Assembly (NCBI GenBank): GCA_945947575.1
Contig: CAMEYM010000010.1
Span: forward strand, 1 to 64,000
DNA from: Rhizobium sp. Q54
GTDB taxonomy: Bacteria > Pseudomonadota > Alphaproteobacteria > UBA2966 > CAIVPW01
Reading direction: 5' to 3'
DNA length: 64,000 nucleotides
Shown here piece after piece: positions 25,250-33,681 of the stretch. Position numbers and translations under genes: made by a program. The stretch's first letter is position 1; the number at the start of each line of letters is the position of its first letter. Under the pieces are notes generated by a model, which made no database searches, had not been told where the DNA came from, and worked only from the letters and a program-made list of their open reading frames with translations.

Positions 25250-26797
25250 GTGCCGATCGACTTGGCGCGCGGAGACACACGGATTTCCATGAATGAGACC
25301 ACCCCACGCTTGAACCGCCCGGTAGCGGAGCGGCTGGCGAGTGCGCTCGCCCTGAACCTTGCCAAGGCATCGGCGTTCCTGGCCACGGTTTCGCTGGACG
25401 AGCCGCGCCACGGCAACGGGCGCGCGGCCGCTTGGTTCGTCGCCGCCCTCGGCGCCAACATCCTCACCGCCGGGGCCTATTTCGCCGTCAGCGCCCCCGT
25501 CGCCAAGTTCTTCGAGGTCTTCGGCTTCTTCCCCTCACCGTTCTGGCCGGGCGCAGGCATCGCGCTGTTCGCCGTGCTGGTCGGCGGCTGGACGGTAGCC
25601 CCTGGCATCTTCATTGGGTCTGCGGCGGCGAACGGCGTTCTGTTCGCTGCGCCCCTCGAACCGGTGCTCCTTACCTCGGTAACCAACACCCTTGGACCGA
25701 TCGTCGGCGGCTTGCTGCTGCGCCGGTCGTTCCCGCCGCGGTACCCGGTATTCTTGCTGGGCGACGTTGGCCGCTTCATGCTGTACGGCGTGCTTGTGCA
25801 TGCCAGCGTCACTGCGCTGGGCGGCACGCTTGCGCAAACGCTGTTCAGCGACACAACCGACACGCCGTTCCGTCTGTTCGCGGCGTGGTTGCTGTCCGAT
25901 GCGGCGGGCACTTTGCTGGTCGGTGCACCCGCGATCCTGTGGTGGATCGACCGCCGCGTCATCGAGCGGCAGCACTGGCGCGAGGTCCTGATGGTCTCGG
26001 TGCTCACCCTCTCGGTGGGCGGGTCCCGGCTGCTGCTGCCCGAGGGCTACGAACTTCCGGTCGGCGTGCCGGTGTTGGTCGCGATGTGCTGCACCTGGCT
26101 GGTGGCCCGCTTCTACCCGCGCGACGCCACGACCCTGTTCGCGCTGGTCGTGATCCTCGTCCTAGCGGCCAACATCATCAAGCCCGCCGGCATCCTGCTG
26201 TTCACGCCCAGCAACGTGAGCTGGTTTCTCGGCATCGCCGCAGTCGTCGGCATGCTCAACGTTCTGCTTGTTGGCGCCATCATGGAAGAGCGCGCCGTGG
26301 CGACGCGGCGCATCTCCCAGGATCTGGTCACCGGCCTGCCGAACCGCGCCAGCTTCCTTGGCATCGCGGCGCGCGAGCTCGGCCGCGCCCAGACCTACAA
26401 CCGGCCGCTGTCGCTGATCACCTTCGACATCGACGGCTTCCGCTCGGTTAACGCTCGTCACGGCAGCATGGTCGGCGACGCCGTGCTCAATGCCATTGCC
26501 GGACATGCGCGCGCCTGGCTGCGGCCCCTCGACGTTCTGGCGCGCATCGGCGACGACGAATTCGCCATCCTGATGGTGGAGACCGACCAGAAGTCCTCGG
26601 CAGCCCTCGCCGAGCAGCTGCGCGTCACGATCGCGACGACTCCCATTGAGATCAACGGCGCCGTCGTCGAGGTCACCGTCAGCATCGGCGTCACCGCCGG
26701 GCGCTCGGGCGACACCATTGAATCGGTGCTCGATCGCGCCAACGCCTCGCGCCACATCGCCCAACAGGCCGGCCGCAACCGAGTCGCCGCCGCTTAG
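25250..26797 (+). CDS. MASE1-GGDEF membrane diguanylate cyclase-like protein
   Basis: A 515-residue inner-membrane protein. The first 330 residues contain about eight hydrophobic segments of the MASE1 sensor type (PSPFWPGAGIALFAVLVGGW, APGIFIGSAAANG). The C-terminal GGDEF domain (about 350-510) has LVTGLPNRASF, ITFDIDGFRSVNARHG and, at the active-site loop, GDDEF (434-438) in place of GGDEF. The product-inhibition site RxxD is intact (RPLD, 425-428, five residues before the loop). Change of the second Gly often lowers or removes activity, so it may be a weak enzyme or a c-di-GMP-binding sensor. GTG 25250 is preceded by a G-rich site; ATG 25289 is an alternative start. Confidence 0.85.
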   Translation: MPIDLARGDTRISMNETTPRLNRPVAERLASALALNLAKASAFLATVSLDEPRHGNGRAAAWFVAALGANILTAGAYFAVSAPVAKFFEVFGFFPSPFWPGAGIALFAVLVGGWTVAPGIFIGSAAANGVLFAAPLEPVLLTSVTNTLGPIVGGLLLRRSFPPRYPVFLLGDVGRFMLYGVLVHASVTALGGTLAQTLFSDTTDTPFRLFAAWLLSDAAGTLLVGAPAILWWIDRRVIERQHWREVLMVSVLTLSVGGSRLLLPEGYELPVGVPVLVAMCCTWLVARFYPRDATTLFALVVILVLAANIIKPAGILLFTPSNVSWFLGIAAVVGMLNVLLVGAIMEERAVATRRISQDLVTGLPNRASFLGIAARELGRAQTYNRPLSLITFDIDGFRSVNARHGSMVGDAVLNAIAGHARAWLRPLDVLARIGDDEFAILMVETDQKSSAALAEQLRVTIATTPIEINGAVVEVTVSIGVTAGRSGDTIESVLDRANASRHIAQQAGRNRVAAA

Positions 26798-26993
26798 CTC
26801 GCGCCACGGTAGGGCTTGGCGTTCGACGTCCACGGCCGCTCTTATCGACACAGCAAAGTCACAGCTAGCTTGCCTGGGTGCCAAGGGTTGCCAAGCTCTT
26901 GCCCCGCCCTCCGTGACGTACGCGGCACAAGGCGACCGCAGCAAAGTGGTCGAGATCAGGGTGCTCGCCGACGCGGCGCCGGCGGCACGCCCG

Positions 26994-27626
26994 CTATGGC
27001 CGAGCGCAGCCGCTGAGGAAGATCGCCACGGCAGCCTCGACCACCTCCTCGATCTCCGCCGGGGAGGGCGCGGGCGGCACGCCGAACAAAGCGCGCTTGT
27101 GGAGGTCCCCGGTGATCATCTCGAGAAAGATGCGCGCCGCGATCGCCGGGTGCCGCACTTTGAGCTCGCGGCGGCGCTTGGCGCCGGCGAGGTAGTCGCC
27201 GAGCCGCGCTGCGGCAACCTCGGGTCCGGCGGCGAACACGCGGCGCCCAAGCTCGGGGAAGCGCCCGCTTTCCGCTGCGGCAACACGAAAGAGCGCGACG
27301 CTGCCCGGCTCGAGGAAGGCGGTCGCATAGCGTAGGGCGAACGCGCGCAAGACGTCGGCCAGCGGACGGCCGGCGTCGATGGCGGCATCGAGCGGCGCCA
27401 GCATGCGGTCGCAGACGCCGGCGATGATTGCCGCGAACAGCCCTTCCTTGTTGCCGAACTGGGCGTAGACGGTGGCGCGCGAGCCCCCGGCGCTGGCGAT
27501 TACGTCATCGAGCGTCGCACCGGCGAAGCCGTGCTCAAGGAACGCAGCGGTGGCGGCAGCCAGGATCGCCTCGCGGCGCGCCTCCAGGCGGCTCACCCGC
27601 ACGCCCAGCGCTGCCTGCTTGCTCAC
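26994..27626 (-). CDS. TetR/AcrR-family transcriptional repressor
   Basis: A roughly 210-residue regulator. The N-terminal helix-turn-helix is clear: ILAAATAAFLEHGFAGATL, then DDVIASAGGSRATVYAQFGNKEGLF. The C-terminal ligand-binding half (FALRYATAFLEPGSVALFRV ... AARIFLEMITGDLHKRALFG) resembles the AcrR/RutR-like C-terminal domain seen in efflux regulators. The start GTG 27626 leaves the palindromic operator at 27636-27654 just outside the gene; the longer frame would run through it. It is divergent from a small STAS/SpoIIAA-like gene that is probably under its control. Confidence 0.9.
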   Translation of the reverse strand: MSKQAALGVRVSRLEARREAILAAATAAFLEHGFAGATLDDVIASAGGSRATVYAQFGNKEGLFAAIIAGVCDRMLAPLDAAIDAGRPLADVLRAFALRYATAFLEPGSVALFRVAAAESGRFPELGRRVFAAGPEVAAARLGDYLAGAKRRRELKVRHPAIAARIFLEMITGDLHKRALFGVPPAPSPAEIEEVVEAAVAIFLSGCARP

Positions 27627-27635
27627 GCGGGAAGT

Positions 27636-27654
27636 GTACTGTACGGTACAGTAC
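27636..27654. promoter_or_regulatory. TetR-type operator, perfect inverted repeat
   Basis: GTACTGTAC-G-GTACAGTAC is a perfect 9-bp inverted repeat with a 1-bp centre. It lies 10 bp upstream of the TetR gene start and 31 bp upstream of the divergent ATG at 27685. Size, symmetry and place are those of an autoregulatory TetR/AcrR operator. Confidence 0.85.
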
Positions 27655-27684
27655 CTTTCAACAAGAATCTGGAGTTGCACGCTC

Positions 27685-28164
27685 ATGGCCGAGCCAAGCA
27701 ATTCGGAACACCTCGCCGATACCGAGGCGCTGCTGCAGACCGAGTCGGAATTCCACCTGAGCTATGACGCCTCGGTGCCCTGTGTCGCGATGACGTGGCG
27801 CGGCTATCACACGACGCCGTCGTTCCGCGAGAAGAACGAGCAGGTGCTTGGCCTGATCCAGGAGCGCAAGGCGTCGCGCATCCTGTGCGACATCCGCCGC
27901 TTCCTGCTCATCAGCGCCGCCGACCAGGTGTGGCTGAGCGGTGACTGGCTGCCGCGGGCAATGGCAGCGGGCTTGCGCCACTGCGCCATCGTCACGCCCG
28001 CGTACTTCTTTAACCAGGTGGCGGTGCGCAGCGTCGCCGACCAGATCGATGCGCACGTGCTGCGCGTCGATCATTTCGAGTCGGTGGAACAGGCGCGGCT
28101 GTGGTTGCAGCGAATTCCGGCAGCAGGAAACACACCGCACCGTCTCGGCAACGTCACCGTTTAG
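27685..28164 (+). CDS. SpoIIAA-like (STAS/SEC14-type) small protein
   Basis: A 159-residue cytoplasmic protein with an alternating strand/helix pattern: SVPCVAMTWRGYHT, FREKNEQVLGLIQERKASRILCDIRRF, LISAADQVWLSGDWLPRAMAAGLRHCAIVTP, DQIDAHVLRVDHFESVEQARLWL (segments shortened here). This fits the SpoIIAA-like/STAS-superfamily proteins often annotated as hypothetical in Proteobacteria. No conserved phospho-serine motif can be named. ATG 27685 follows a GGAG site. The gene is divergent from the TetR gene and shares its operator region, so expression is probably repressed by that regulator. Its ligand is unknown. Confidence 0.7.
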   Translation: MAEPSNSEHLADTEALLQTESEFHLSYDASVPCVAMTWRGYHTTPSFREKNEQVLGLIQERKASRILCDIRRFLLISAADQVWLSGDWLPRAMAAGLRHCAIVTPAYFFNQVAVRSVADQIDAHVLRVDHFESVEQARLWLQRIPAAGNTPHRLGNVTV

Positions 28165-28179
28165 TCACGGCTGGTACGC

Positions 28180-28210
28180 GCCCCCTCCACCTTCCGGTGC
28201 CGGGGAGGGC
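28180..28210. repeat. REP-like intergenic palindrome, copy 1
   Basis: CCCCCTCC at 28181-28188 pairs with GGGGAGGG at 28202-28209, downstream of the SpoIIAA-like gene. It resembles the two CCCCCACCC...CCCTCCCC...GGGGGAGGG elements at 34029-34065 and 55534-55570, but is shorter. Confidence 0.45.
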
Positions 28211-28377
28211 CGGGAACGCGCGCCTTTCGGGGCTTTCGCGGCAGAACCTCACAGGCGCGCCGCATGCCACGACCATGACACCGCTCCGCTCAGGCTCGTG
28301 TCCTCACATTCCGTCGTCAGTCGCGGGCAGTCCGGTCCGCGCCGTTGCCACACCTGCACCGAGCAAGGAAGCAGGCC

Positions 28378-28572
28378 ATGAAGACAGAGCGAGGCAAGGT
28401 CACCGCGTTGGATGCCACCAAGCGGGCGGTTCGCATGAACCGCAACTGGTACAACGCGTCCGAGCAGGAGCTGAAACGCCTGCGTCTGCACGATGAGATC
28501 GAGGTCACTTACGTCACCAAAGAAGGCCGCCGCAAGGTGGTCGAGTTGCTGATCCTTCCCGACGGCGATTGA
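28378..28572 (+). CDS. Small basic protein of unknown function (64 aa)
   Basis: A 64-residue protein starting at ATG 28378 behind an AAGGAAG site. It is rich in Arg/Lys and predicted strands: RGKVTALDATKRAVRMN, then EIEVTYVTKEGRRKVVELLIL. The pattern of short strands with basic residues is compatible with an OB- or SH3-like nucleic-acid-binding barrel, but I do not recognise a family. It is alone, in a G+C-rich region, and convergent with the 75-residue gene at 28583. The good ribosome-binding site and biased composition argue that it is real. Confidence 0.6.
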   Translation: MKTERGKVTALDATKRAVRMNRNWYNASEQELKRLRLHDEIEVTYVTKEGRRKVVELLILPDGD

Positions 28573-28582
28573 GCCGGCGCGA

Positions 28583-28810
28583 TTAGGCCGGCTTGTTGCG
28601 ATCCAAGTCCTTCAAGAACTGGGTCAACAGATCCCGCACCGACTGCCCCTGCTGGGCGGCGCCGAAGATCTCCTCGGCGTCGAGCAGGGCAAGGTCGACG
28701 AGCTCGCGCGCGTCCTCGCGGTTGAGGGCGTTGCGGTAGACGAGCCGCTGGATGAGGTGGATCATCAGGAGCAGCGCCGTGAAGCCGGCTGCGTCGAACT
28801 TCTCTGCCAT
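28583..28810 (-). CDS. Small helical protein of unknown function (75 aa)
   Basis: A 75-residue, mostly helical protein: a moderately hydrophobic first half (FTALLLMIHLIQRLVYRNAL) and an amphipathic second half (REDARELVDLALLDAEEIFG ... LLTQFLKDL). No signal peptide and no recognised family. The start ATG 28810 was chosen because the longer frame upstream is the complement of allA. It is convergent with the 64-residue gene (10 bp apart) and divergent from allA. Confidence 0.6.
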   Translation of the reverse strand: MAEKFDAAGFTALLLMIHLIQRLVYRNALNREDARELVDLALLDAEEIFGAAQQGQSVRDLLTQFLKDLDRNKPA

Positions 28811-28894
28811 TCTTGGTGCGCCCTCTTGGCGATCCCTGGGGCCGTCCTTAGGGTGAGGTTCGCACCCAGCATCGCCGTTTGCTACTTTCCCGGC

Positions 28895-29359
28895 ATGACA
28901 CGAACCATTCGCGCCGAACCGCTGACTGCGGCAGCCTTCGCACCGTTCGGCGACGTCATCGAGGGCCCTGCCGCACCCGGTCGCGCCGACGACCTCGCCG
29001 CGGTGCTGGTGGGCAGCGACGGGCGGCCAGGCGTCCACGTGCTGCGGGCCGAGAAGAGCGCGGCCCTGCCCCTCACCGTCGAGCGCATGGAGCGCCACCC
29101 ACTCGGCAGCCAGGCGTTCGTGCCGATGGGCGGCGGTGGCTTCTTCGTCGTGGTGGCACCGGCCGGCGAGTTCGATCCCAATGCCCTCCGCGCCTTCGTC
29201 GCCAACGGACGCCAGGGCATCAACTACAAGCCCGGCACCTGGCATCACGGCTTCCTGGCGGTGGAGGCGGGCGACGACTTCCTGATGATCGAGCGCTTCG
29301 GTCCGGGCGAGAACTGCGACTTCCACCACCTCGAGAAGCCGCTGCGGGTCACGGGCTAA
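28895..29359 (+). CDS. allA: Ureidoglycolate lyase
   Basis: A 154-residue cupin-like enzyme that splits ureidoglycolate into glyoxylate and urea in purine/allantoin breakdown. Family features are LTAAAFAPFGDVIEG at the N-terminus, GSQAFVPMGGGGFFVVVAP in the middle and NYKPGTWHHGFLAV with the conserved His pair. Length is normal for AllA. No other allantoin genes are adjacent, so the upstream pathway must be encoded elsewhere. Confidence 0.93.
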   Translation: MTRTIRAEPLTAAAFAPFGDVIEGPAAPGRADDLAAVLVGSDGRPGVHVLRAEKSAALPLTVERMERHPLGSQAFVPMGGGGFFVVVAPAGEFDPNALRAFVANGRQGINYKPGTWHHGFLAVEAGDDFLMIERFGPGENCDFHHLEKPLRVTG

Positions 29360-29430
29360 TCCAAGCTAGGCCTTCGCGGTATCCCATTCGGGCGCTGGCG
29401 GCCGCAGCCGATCTGCCGTCCTCTGCCGCC

Positions 29431-29652
29431 ATGATTAGAATTGCAGCAATCGCCCTCATCGCGCTGGGCGTCCTCGGACTGGTCTACGGCGGCTTCACCT
29501 ACACCCGCGATCGCGACGCGGCCAGGCTTGGCCCCATCGAGATCCAGGTCACGGACAAGGAATTCGTGCCGGTACCCTTGTGGGCCGGTGTGGTCGCCAT
29601 CGCCGCCGGCGCGGGCCTGCTCCTGTTCGGCATTCCCGGCCGCAAGGTCTAA
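29431..29652 (+). CDS. Small membrane protein, DUF3185-like
   Basis: A 73-residue protein with two transmembrane segments, IAAIALIALGVLGLVYGGF and WAGVVAIAAGAGLLLFG, joined by a hydrophilic loop containing LGPIEIQVTDKE. This two-helix layout and loop wording match the DUF3185-type small proteins found next to varied genes in Proteobacteria. No clear ribosome-binding site is visible, and the function is unknown. It follows allA by about 70 bp and is convergent with the ABC exporter gene. Confidence 0.65.
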   Translation: MIRIAAIALIALGVLGLVYGGFTYTRDRDAARLGPIEIQVTDKEFVPVPLWAGVVAIAAGAGLLLFGIPGRKV

Positions 29653-29661
29653 CGACCGCCG

Positions 29662-31446
29662 CTAGGAGGCGTTGCGCAGCAGCTCGGGTGACTCCGGGTG
29701 CTGCAACGACCAGGCGCGGGCGAAGGCGCCGCTTGAGGCTATGAGCACGGACGGTGGTCCCTGCTCGATGATCTTGCCGTCCTCCATCACGATGACGCGG
29801 TCCATGGCGCGCAGCGTCGAAAGACGATGCGCGATGGCGATGACCGTGCGTCCCGCCATCAGGCGCCACAGCGCATCCTGTAGCGCGAGCTCGGTCTCGG
29901 TGTCGAGGGACGAGGTCGCCTCGTCGAGCACGAGGATCGGCGCGTCCTTGAGGAACGCGCGCGCCACGGCGATGCGCTGCTTCTCGCCACCCGACAGCTT
30001 GACACCCTTCTCGCCGACCACGGCGTCGTAGGAGCCCGGCCGCGCCAGGATGAACTCGTGGCAGCCGGCGGCATGCGCCGCCGCTTCCACCGCGGCATCG
30101 TCGGCGCCGGGGCGGCCATAGCGGATGTTCTCGCGGATTGAGCGATGGAACAGCTCGGTGGCCTGCGGCACCTCGCCGATCGACTCGGCGATGCTGGCCT
30201 GGGTGAGCGAGCCGATGTCCTGGCCGTCGATGGTGACGCGGCCGGCGGAAATCAGATGCCGGCGCGTCAGCAGCTTCACCAGCGTGCTCTTGCCGGCGCC
30301 GGAACGGCCGACCAGCCCGATACGCTCGCCGGCACGAATGTCGAGATTGAGCGCATCGAACACGCGGCGGCCGTCGGGGTAAAGGAACGACACCGTGTCG
30401 AAGCGGATGGCGCCGCCGCGCACCGCCAGCGGCTGCGCGCCGGGGGCATCGGGAATGTCATGGTCGCGAGCCAGCGCGTCGAGCGACTCCTTGAGGTCGC
30501 CGACGTGCTCGAACATGTTGAGGGCCTCGTCGCCGAGCTGGGCGATCTGCAGGCCGAGCTGCACGCCGACCGTGAGGATCGTGGCGATGGCGCCAGCGGT
30601 GAGCGTGCCGGCGACGACCGACTGCAGCGCCACCCAGGAGATCGCCGAGAGGAAGCCGACCGACAGGAACAGCTGCACGACGCGCATCGCCGTCATGGAA
30701 ATGCGCACGTCGCGGGCGCGGCGGTACTCCTCGAGACTGGCGGGCTCGAGGCCTTCCTGCTCGCGCCGCCAGGCGCCGAAGCTGCGCACCACGTCGGCGT
30801 TGGAGATGGTGTCGGCGATGCGGCCCGTCACGCGTGAGCGGGCGCGCGCCGTGCGGCCGACGAGATCGACGACGCGGCGCGCCATCGGCACGGTCACGAT
30901 GACGAACAGGGCGACGAACGCAATGAAGGCGAGCGCGTAGTTCAGCGACACGGTGCCGAGCGTGAAGGCGCCGACCGCGGCGAACGTGCCGATGCGGAAG
31001 AACGGCAGCGCCGACTCGAACAGTCCCGGCATCGACTGGCCGCCGCGGCGAATGCGCTGGTTGATAGCGCCGGCGAAGTTGTCGTTGAAGAAGCGTGTCG
31101 ACTGGCCGAGCGTGTGCGCGAACAGGACGCGATCGACGATGACGCGCATCTTCGGCATCGTGAACGCGTTGGCGAACGTGTACATGCGCGTCAGCAGCGG
31201 ACCGCCGAGCCAAGCGCTGACCAGCAGCGAGAAGTAGAACGGAATCTCGTCGAAGCGGCCGTGGTTGACCACGTCGATGAGCGTGCCGACAGCGAGCGGC
31301 GCCAGCGCCTGCAAGCCGTGACCGAAGATGGTCAGCGACAGCATCGCCGCCGCGCGCCCCGGCAGCTGGCGGACGACCCACCACGTGAAGGCGAACGGCG
31401 TGCGCGGGAAGACGGGTTCACCCGGGCGGGACAGCGGCGGACTCAT
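29662..31446 (-). CDS. ABC exporter, fused membrane and ATPase domains
   Basis: A 594-residue half-transporter that would work as a homodimer in the inner membrane. Residues about 20-320 form a six-helix type I exporter domain. The C-terminal ATPase has Walker A GRSGAGKST, the Q-loop GEVPQ, signature LSGGEKQ, Walker B ILVLDEATSSLD and H-loop AIAHRLST. The nearest class is the MsbA/NdvA-type multidrug, lipid or glucan exporters; substrate is not predictable. It is a single gene with a long (about 500 bp) upstream region leading to rplU on the other strand. Confidence 0.9.
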   Translation of the reverse strand: MSPPLSRPGEPVFPRTPFAFTWWVVRQLPGRAAAMLSLTIFGHGLQALAPLAVGTLIDVVNHGRFDEIPFYFSLLVSAWLGGPLLTRMYTFANAFTMPKMRVIVDRVLFAHTLGQSTRFFNDNFAGAINQRIRRGGQSMPGLFESALPFFRIGTFAAVGAFTLGTVSLNYALAFIAFVALFVIVTVPMARRVVDLVGRTARARSRVTGRIADTISNADVVRSFGAWRREQEGLEPASLEEYRRARDVRISMTAMRVVQLFLSVGFLSAISWVALQSVVAGTLTAGAIATILTVGVQLGLQIAQLGDEALNMFEHVGDLKESLDALARDHDIPDAPGAQPLAVRGGAIRFDTVSFLYPDGRRVFDALNLDIRAGERIGLVGRSGAGKSTLVKLLTRRHLISAGRVTIDGQDIGSLTQASIAESIGEVPQATELFHRSIRENIRYGRPGADDAAVEAAAHAAGCHEFILARPGSYDAVVGEKGVKLSGGEKQRIAVARAFLKDAPILVLDEATSSLDTETELALQDALWRLMAGRTVIAIAHRLSTLRAMDRVIVMEDGKIIEQGPPSVLIASSGAFARAWSLQHPESPELLRNAS

Positions 31447-31956
31447 GGGACGCGGGACCTGCGCAAGGGAGACGACGACAAAAGCCCTTGGCGCCCGTGG
31501 AGAATGGCTCCGCCGGTTCGCGTTGGGCTGGTTGGATGTAGAACGGCGCGACGCGCGGCCAAGACGCCGACCGTCACGGAGCGATCATATTCCGGGCGCG
31601 ACGAACTCGCATCGCCGGTCCAGCCGGCGCCGCTGGCAACGGCCGGAAACGGGTGTTATCTGGAAATCGTCTCACGGCGATGCACTACAATGCGTATCTA
31701 GTTGCCGGCTGCACGAGGCGAGCGCCCGCCTCTCTTCTCGGCCCGTGTAGATACGAAATGTATCGCAGTTCCGGCCGGATGTCAAGGGCGCACAGGCCCG
31801 GTGGGGCCGCGCGGCAGAGCTCGGTCATCAGGGCGGGGGACGGAAGTCCCTTTGAAAGCGGCGAAACCCGTTGACACTCGGGGCTTGGGCGGCAATTCTC
31901 CGGCCGCTCAATTCACGGCTGACAGTTTCAACCCCAACAACAGGGGCGGGTCTCCA
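31447..31956. promoter_or_regulatory. Divergent promoter region of the ABC exporter and rplU-rpmA
   Basis: A roughly 510-bp stretch without a convincing gene. On the plus strand TTGACA at 31871-31876 with AATTCT about 17 bp later (31894-31899) is a possible promoter for rplU; the -35 is perfect, the -10 weak. A short dyad GATAC/GTATC lies at 31750-31764. No tRNA or ribosomal leader with a known shape was recognised, although the 80 nt before rplU could hold an L21-type leader that I cannot verify by eye. Confidence 0.45.
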
Positions 31957-32535
31957 ATGTTCGCGGTCGTTCGCACCGGCGGCAAGCAATACAAAGTTTC
32001 GCCCAACGACGTGATCGTCGTTGAGCGCCTCGCTGGCGATGCCGGTTCGACCATCTCGCTCGACGACGTGCTGATGGTTTCGGACGGCGCCAAGACGACC
32101 GTTGGTACGCCGACGGTGTCGGGCGCCAAGGTCGCGGCGGAAGTTGTCGATCAGGCGCGCGGCGAGAAGATCGTCGTGCTCAAGTTCCGGCAGCGCACGA
32201 GGAGCTTTCGCCGCACCAAGGGCCATCGCCAGGAGATCACCGTCCTGCGCGTGACCGAGATCAGCGCGCCGGGCATGACCACCGCCCGCGCCGAGGCGAA
32301 GGCCGCGCGCCCCAAGAAGGAAGCTGCCGAGGGCGAGACGGCGGAAGCCGCCCCGCGCAAGGCGAAGTCCAAGCGCTCGGCCGGCAAGGCCCAGGGCGCC
32401 AAGAAGGCCGCGGCGGCCAAGAAGTCGCCCGCCGCCAAGAAGGCGAAGGCTGCCGCGCCGAAGAAGAAGGCCGCGGCCAAGGGCAAGTCCCAAGGCAAGT
32501 CCAAGGCCAAGAGCAAGGCCAAGAAGGAAGCTTAG
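31957..32535 (+). CDS. rplU: 50S ribosomal protein L21 with long Lys/Ala-rich tail
   Basis: Residues 1-103 are a complete bL21 ([14 protein letters not shown] ... [16 protein letters not shown]). They are followed by an unusual 85-90-residue C-terminal extension made almost only of Lys, Ala, Ser and Gly ([20 protein letters not shown] type). Normal L21 is about 103 residues. The extension is in frame and the next gene, rpmA, begins 2 nt after the stop, so the tail is part of the real gene. It may bind rRNA or be a flexible surface tail; this is inference. Confidence 0.95.
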   Translation: MFAVVRTGGKQYKVSPNDVIVVERLAGDAGSTISLDDVLMVSDGAKTTVGTPTVSGAKVAAEVVDQARGEKIVVLKFRQRTRSFRRTKGHRQEITVLRVTEISAPGMTTARAEAKAARPKKEAAEGETAEAAPRKAKSKRSAGKAQGAKKAAAAKKSPAAKKAKAAAPKKKAAAKGKSQGKSKAKSKAKKEA

Positions 32536-32537
32536 TC

Positions 32538-32798
32538 ATGGCACATAAGAAAGCCGGCGGCTCCACGCGCAACGGGCGCGACTCAGCGGGCAAGCACCTG
32601 GGCGTGAAGAAGTTCGGCGGCGAGCACGTCATCTCGGGCAACATCCTGGTGCGCCAGCGCGGCACCGAGTACCACCCGGGCCCGAACGTCGGCATCGGCC
32701 GCGACCACACCCTGTTCGCCACGGCGGACGGCCAGGTGAAGTTCAAAGTCACCACCGGCGGCCGCCGCTACATCTCGGTCGATGAGAAGTCCAAGTAG
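32538..32798 (+). CDS. rpmA: 50S ribosomal protein L27
   Basis: A complete 86-residue bL27: [19 protein letters not shown] at the N-terminus, which reaches the peptidyl-transferase centre, and KFFGG-like/[12 protein letters not shown] core. It is 2 nt downstream of rplU in the usual rplU-rpmA operon and is followed by a strong terminator. In this genome obgE is not directly behind rpmA but 2.5 kb further on, separated by three minus-strand genes. Confidence 0.97.
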   Translation: MAHKKAGGSTRNGRDSAGKHLGVKKFGGEHVISGNILVRQRGTEYHPGPNVGIGRDHTLFATADGQVKFKVTTGGRRYISVDEKSK

Positions 32799-32827
32799 CG
32801 CGCTAGCGCACAGCGACACCAAATACG

Positions 32828-32856
32828 AACGGGCCCGCCGATGAGGCGGGCCCGTT
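32828..32856 (+). terminator. Intrinsic terminator of rplU-rpmA
   Basis: A 12-bp perfect stem, AACGGGCCCGCC with GGCGGGCCCGTT, a 5-nt loop, then GTCATTTCT downstream. Located 30 nt after the rpmA stop. Confidence 0.88.
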
Positions 32857-32899
32857 GTCATTTCTGAGGTCGCACGAGCCTTCCCCACCATCGAGCACA

Positions 32900-33133
32900 T
32901 CAAAGCGGCGGGGACGCGGTTTCCTCATCGGGCGCGGCGAACTCCAAGAGATCGCCGGGTTGGCAGTGCAGCGCGGCGCAGATCGCTTCCAGTGTCGAGA
33001 AGCGCACGGCGCGCGCCTTGCCGGTTTTCAGGATCGACAGGTTGGCGAGCGTGATGCCGATGCGGTCGGCGAGCTCGGTCAGGGTCATGCGGCGCTCGTG
33101 CAGCATGTCGTCGAGTTTCACGAGGATGGGCAC
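32900..33133 (-). CDS. XRE-type HTH regulator (YozG-like)
   Basis: A 77-residue single-domain Cro/C1-type helix-turn-helix protein: MTLTELADRIGITLANLSILKTGKARAVR is the DNA-binding region, followed by the typical LEAICAALHCQPGDLLEF. Small regulators of this kind are commonly paired with a DUF2975 membrane protein, which is exactly the upstream gene here (3-nt gap). The pair is preceded by repeated TATCGATAAT sequences that are probably its own operator. Confidence 0.9.
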   Translation of the reverse strand: MPILVKLDDMLHERRMTLTELADRIGITLANLSILKTGKARAVRFSTLEAICAALHCQPGDLLEFAAPDEETASPPL

Positions 33134-33136
33134 GGA

Positions 33137-33658
33137 TCAGACCGTCCCTTCGAGGTCGGCGCGCATGCGGGCGCCGTGCTCGAACACGCGCGCCAGCACG
33201 AACAGCAGCAACACCGCGAGCCAGGGGTTGAAGGAAAAGCTCCACTCGATGTCGAGCGGGCGCTCGTCAGTCGAAGCACCGGTGATGACGGCGCCGACGA
33301 GCAGGTGCAGCATTTCGAGACCGAGCAGCGTCCAGGCGATGGTCTGCAGGCGGACGGCGTTGGCGAGGACGAACGCATCGCCGGCGCGCACCGTATCGAC
33401 GATGGCGAGCAGGCGCGTAAGGAAGATGTGGTTGAGCGGAATGCTGGCGATGCCGATGGCGGCGATGCCGCGCATGCCCATCACCAGCGGCATCGTTGCC
33501 GGCGACAGCGGCTCGCCGACCGCACCGGCCATCAACGTCTCCTCGAAGAGGAAGCTGGCGGCCAGCAGCGCGGCGATGCCGGCGCCGACCACGAGATTGA
33601 GGACGAGGAGCACCCGCAGGAGGGTGCGCGAGGCGGCCAGGGCGGGCGTGGAGGACAT
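33137..33658 (-). CDS. DUF2975 membrane protein
   Basis: A 173-residue inner-membrane protein with four hydrophobic segments: LLRVLLVLNLVVGAGIAALL, a second around GMRGIAAIGIASIP, a third around TIAWTLLGLEMLHLLVGAVI and a fourth around WLAVLLLFVLARVF. The order and wording match DUF2975/YoaS proteins. It is first in a two-gene operon with the XRE regulator, which suggests it modulates or is regulated by that protein; the mechanism is not established. Confidence 0.82.
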   Translation of the reverse strand: MSSTPALAASRTLLRVLLVLNLVVGAGIAALLAASFLFEETLMAGAVGEPLSPATMPLVMGMRGIAAIGIASIPLNHIFLTRLLAIVDTVRAGDAFVLANAVRLQTIAWTLLGLEMLHLLVGAVITGASTDERPLDIEWSFSFNPWLAVLLLFVLARVFEHGARMRADLEGTV

Positions 33659-33681
33659 GGCGAGAACCGGGATCGATGCGC

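Noticed and set aside
31447-31956. A tRNA or small RNA gene in the gap before rplU
   Set aside because: No cloverleaf arms with a T-loop GTTCGA-type core and no 3' acceptor pairing could be found on either strand; only a weak promoter and a 5-bp dyad are visible.
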